Source of the DNA: Ruminococcus sp. UBA1780
GTDB taxonomy: Bacteria; Bacillota; Clostridia; Oscillospirales; Ruminococcaceae
Length of the DNA: 12,936 nt
Direction: 5' to 3'
NCBI GenBank assembly: GCA_002315235.1
Contig: DCGK01000083.1
Location: forward strand, 16,972 to 29,907
Positions 12,548-12,936 of this stretch are shown here, one piece after another. The stretch's first letter is position 1; every line of letters starts with the position of its first letter. The notes below the pieces were generated by a model. It was given only the letters and a program-made list of their open reading frames with translations, had not been told where the DNA came from and did not search any database. The position numbers and the translations under genes were made by a program.

Positions 12548-12936
12548 TCAGCCTTCGTGGAAGAAGTACGGAAGAGCATCATAAACATAATGTCTTACAA
12601 ATCCCCACCAGTGTGTCTTGCCGGGTGCTTCAAGGAAGTAGAAATTACCCTTTGAGAAATCTGATGTGAATGTAAATATATCTGTTTTGCTCTTAAGGCT
12701 GTTAATCTGAGGAACCATATTGCCGTATGCTATATCTTCAGTACCTGTTGCAGCAAGAATATAAGTTGACTTGCTGTATTTTGAATTCTTTACTGCATTT
12801 GCTACTGCATCTGCGCCGCCCCAGCAGTGACCGCTCAGAGGCATAACATATCCGAAATAGTTAATGTCATTGATAAGAACGTTCCATGTTGAACCGCCGC
12901 CCATTGAGAAACCGCCGTATGCTCTGTGCATTCTTG
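12548..12936 (-). CDS. Carbohydrate esterase, CE1/feruloyl-esterase-like, 3' part only
   Basis: Only the last 128 residues are in the window; the 5' part lies beyond base 12936. The alpha/beta-hydrolase nucleophile elbow is clear: HRAYGGFSMGG, a G-x-S-x-G with the catalytic Ser. AATGTEDIAYGNM follows, probably the Asp region, and then GKTHWWGFVRHYVYDALPYFF, with the likely catalytic His in KTHWW, closing at the C-terminus. The order and spacing resemble family 1 esterases such as the feruloyl esterase domain of Clostridium thermocellum XynZ, which release ferulic or acetyl groups from plant xylan. There is no dockerin or binding module after the catalytic end. Any signal peptide or N-terminal module is out of view. 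An esterase D/enterochelin esterase type is the alternative. A terminator follows at 12425-12455. Confidence 0.75.
   Translation of the reverse strand, partial: RMHRAYGGFSMGGGSTWNVLINDINYFGYVMPLSGHCWGGADAVANAVKNSKYSKSTYILAATGTEDIAYGNMVPQINSLKSKTDIFTFTSDFSKGNFYFLEAPGKTHWWGFVRHYVYDALPYFFHEG

Noticed and set aside
12246..12584. 112-codon open frame on the plus strand between prfB and the esterase gene
   Set aside because: It reads through a terminator hairpin and the 3' end of the esterase gene, with no ribosome-binding site or recognisable domain.

Overview
The window looks like a chromosomal segment from a low-to-moderate GC Firmicute. A Ruminococcus-type (Oscillospiraceae) gut anaerobe is the best guess. 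The reasons are strong AGGAGG ribosome-binding sites, near-consensus sigma-A promoters, a T-box riboswitch, GatCAB, bacterial AsnA, a Cys-rich S18, and a partial family-1-type carbohydrate esterase of the kind common in fibre degraders. The genus is an inference; no rRNA or tRNA gene is present to fix it.

Layout. Positions 1-5260 (minus strand) hold a translation operon, aspS - gatC - gatA - gatB, ending in a hairpin terminator at the window edge. An array of three repeated hairpin units lies between aspS and gatC. Positions 5261-5860 are a divergent control region. It has an aspS promoter followed by an attenuator-like terminator on the minus strand. On the plus strand a near-perfect promoter drives an asparagine T-box riboswitch. 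Positions 5861-8384 (plus strand) hold asnS and asnA. Positions 8385-8720 are a convergent intergenic region with palindromes and a bidirectional terminator. Positions 8721-9906 (minus strand) hold the rpsF - ssb - rpsR operon with a consensus promoter and a leader that could fold as a pseudoknot. Positions 9951-11006 (minus strand) encode a membrane protein with a RING-like finger, a zinc ribbon and a DUF2628-like region. Positions 11101-12222 (minus strand) hold prfB, encoding RF2 without the usual programmed frameshift. Positions 12548-12936 hold the 3' part of a carbohydrate-esterase-like gene that runs off the window.

How it fits together. The first half is an aspartate/asparagine decoding island. 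AspRS charges tRNA-Asp, AsnA makes asparagine from aspartate and ammonia, and AsnRS charges tRNA-Asn. The asnS-asnA transcript is switched on when uncharged tRNA-Asn binds the T-box (AAC specifier; UGGC bulge matching a G73 acceptor). GatCAB is encoded with AspRS but probably serves mainly Glu-tRNA(Gln). Whether it also makes Asn-tRNA(Asn) depends on how selective AspRS is. The second half is ordinary core translation and replication machinery.

The least explained elements are non-coding. They are (i) a dispersed palindrome family built around GTAAACGCA/TGCGTTTAC, which sits between stop codon and terminator at three gene ends and in degenerate form in leaders; (ii) the aspS-gatC tandem hairpin array, whose stem is preserved by compensatory and G-U changes on the transcribed strand; (iii) the aspS leader attenuator; and (iv) the rpsF leader fold. 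I saw no CRISPR array, transposase, phage gene, or clear novel protein system.
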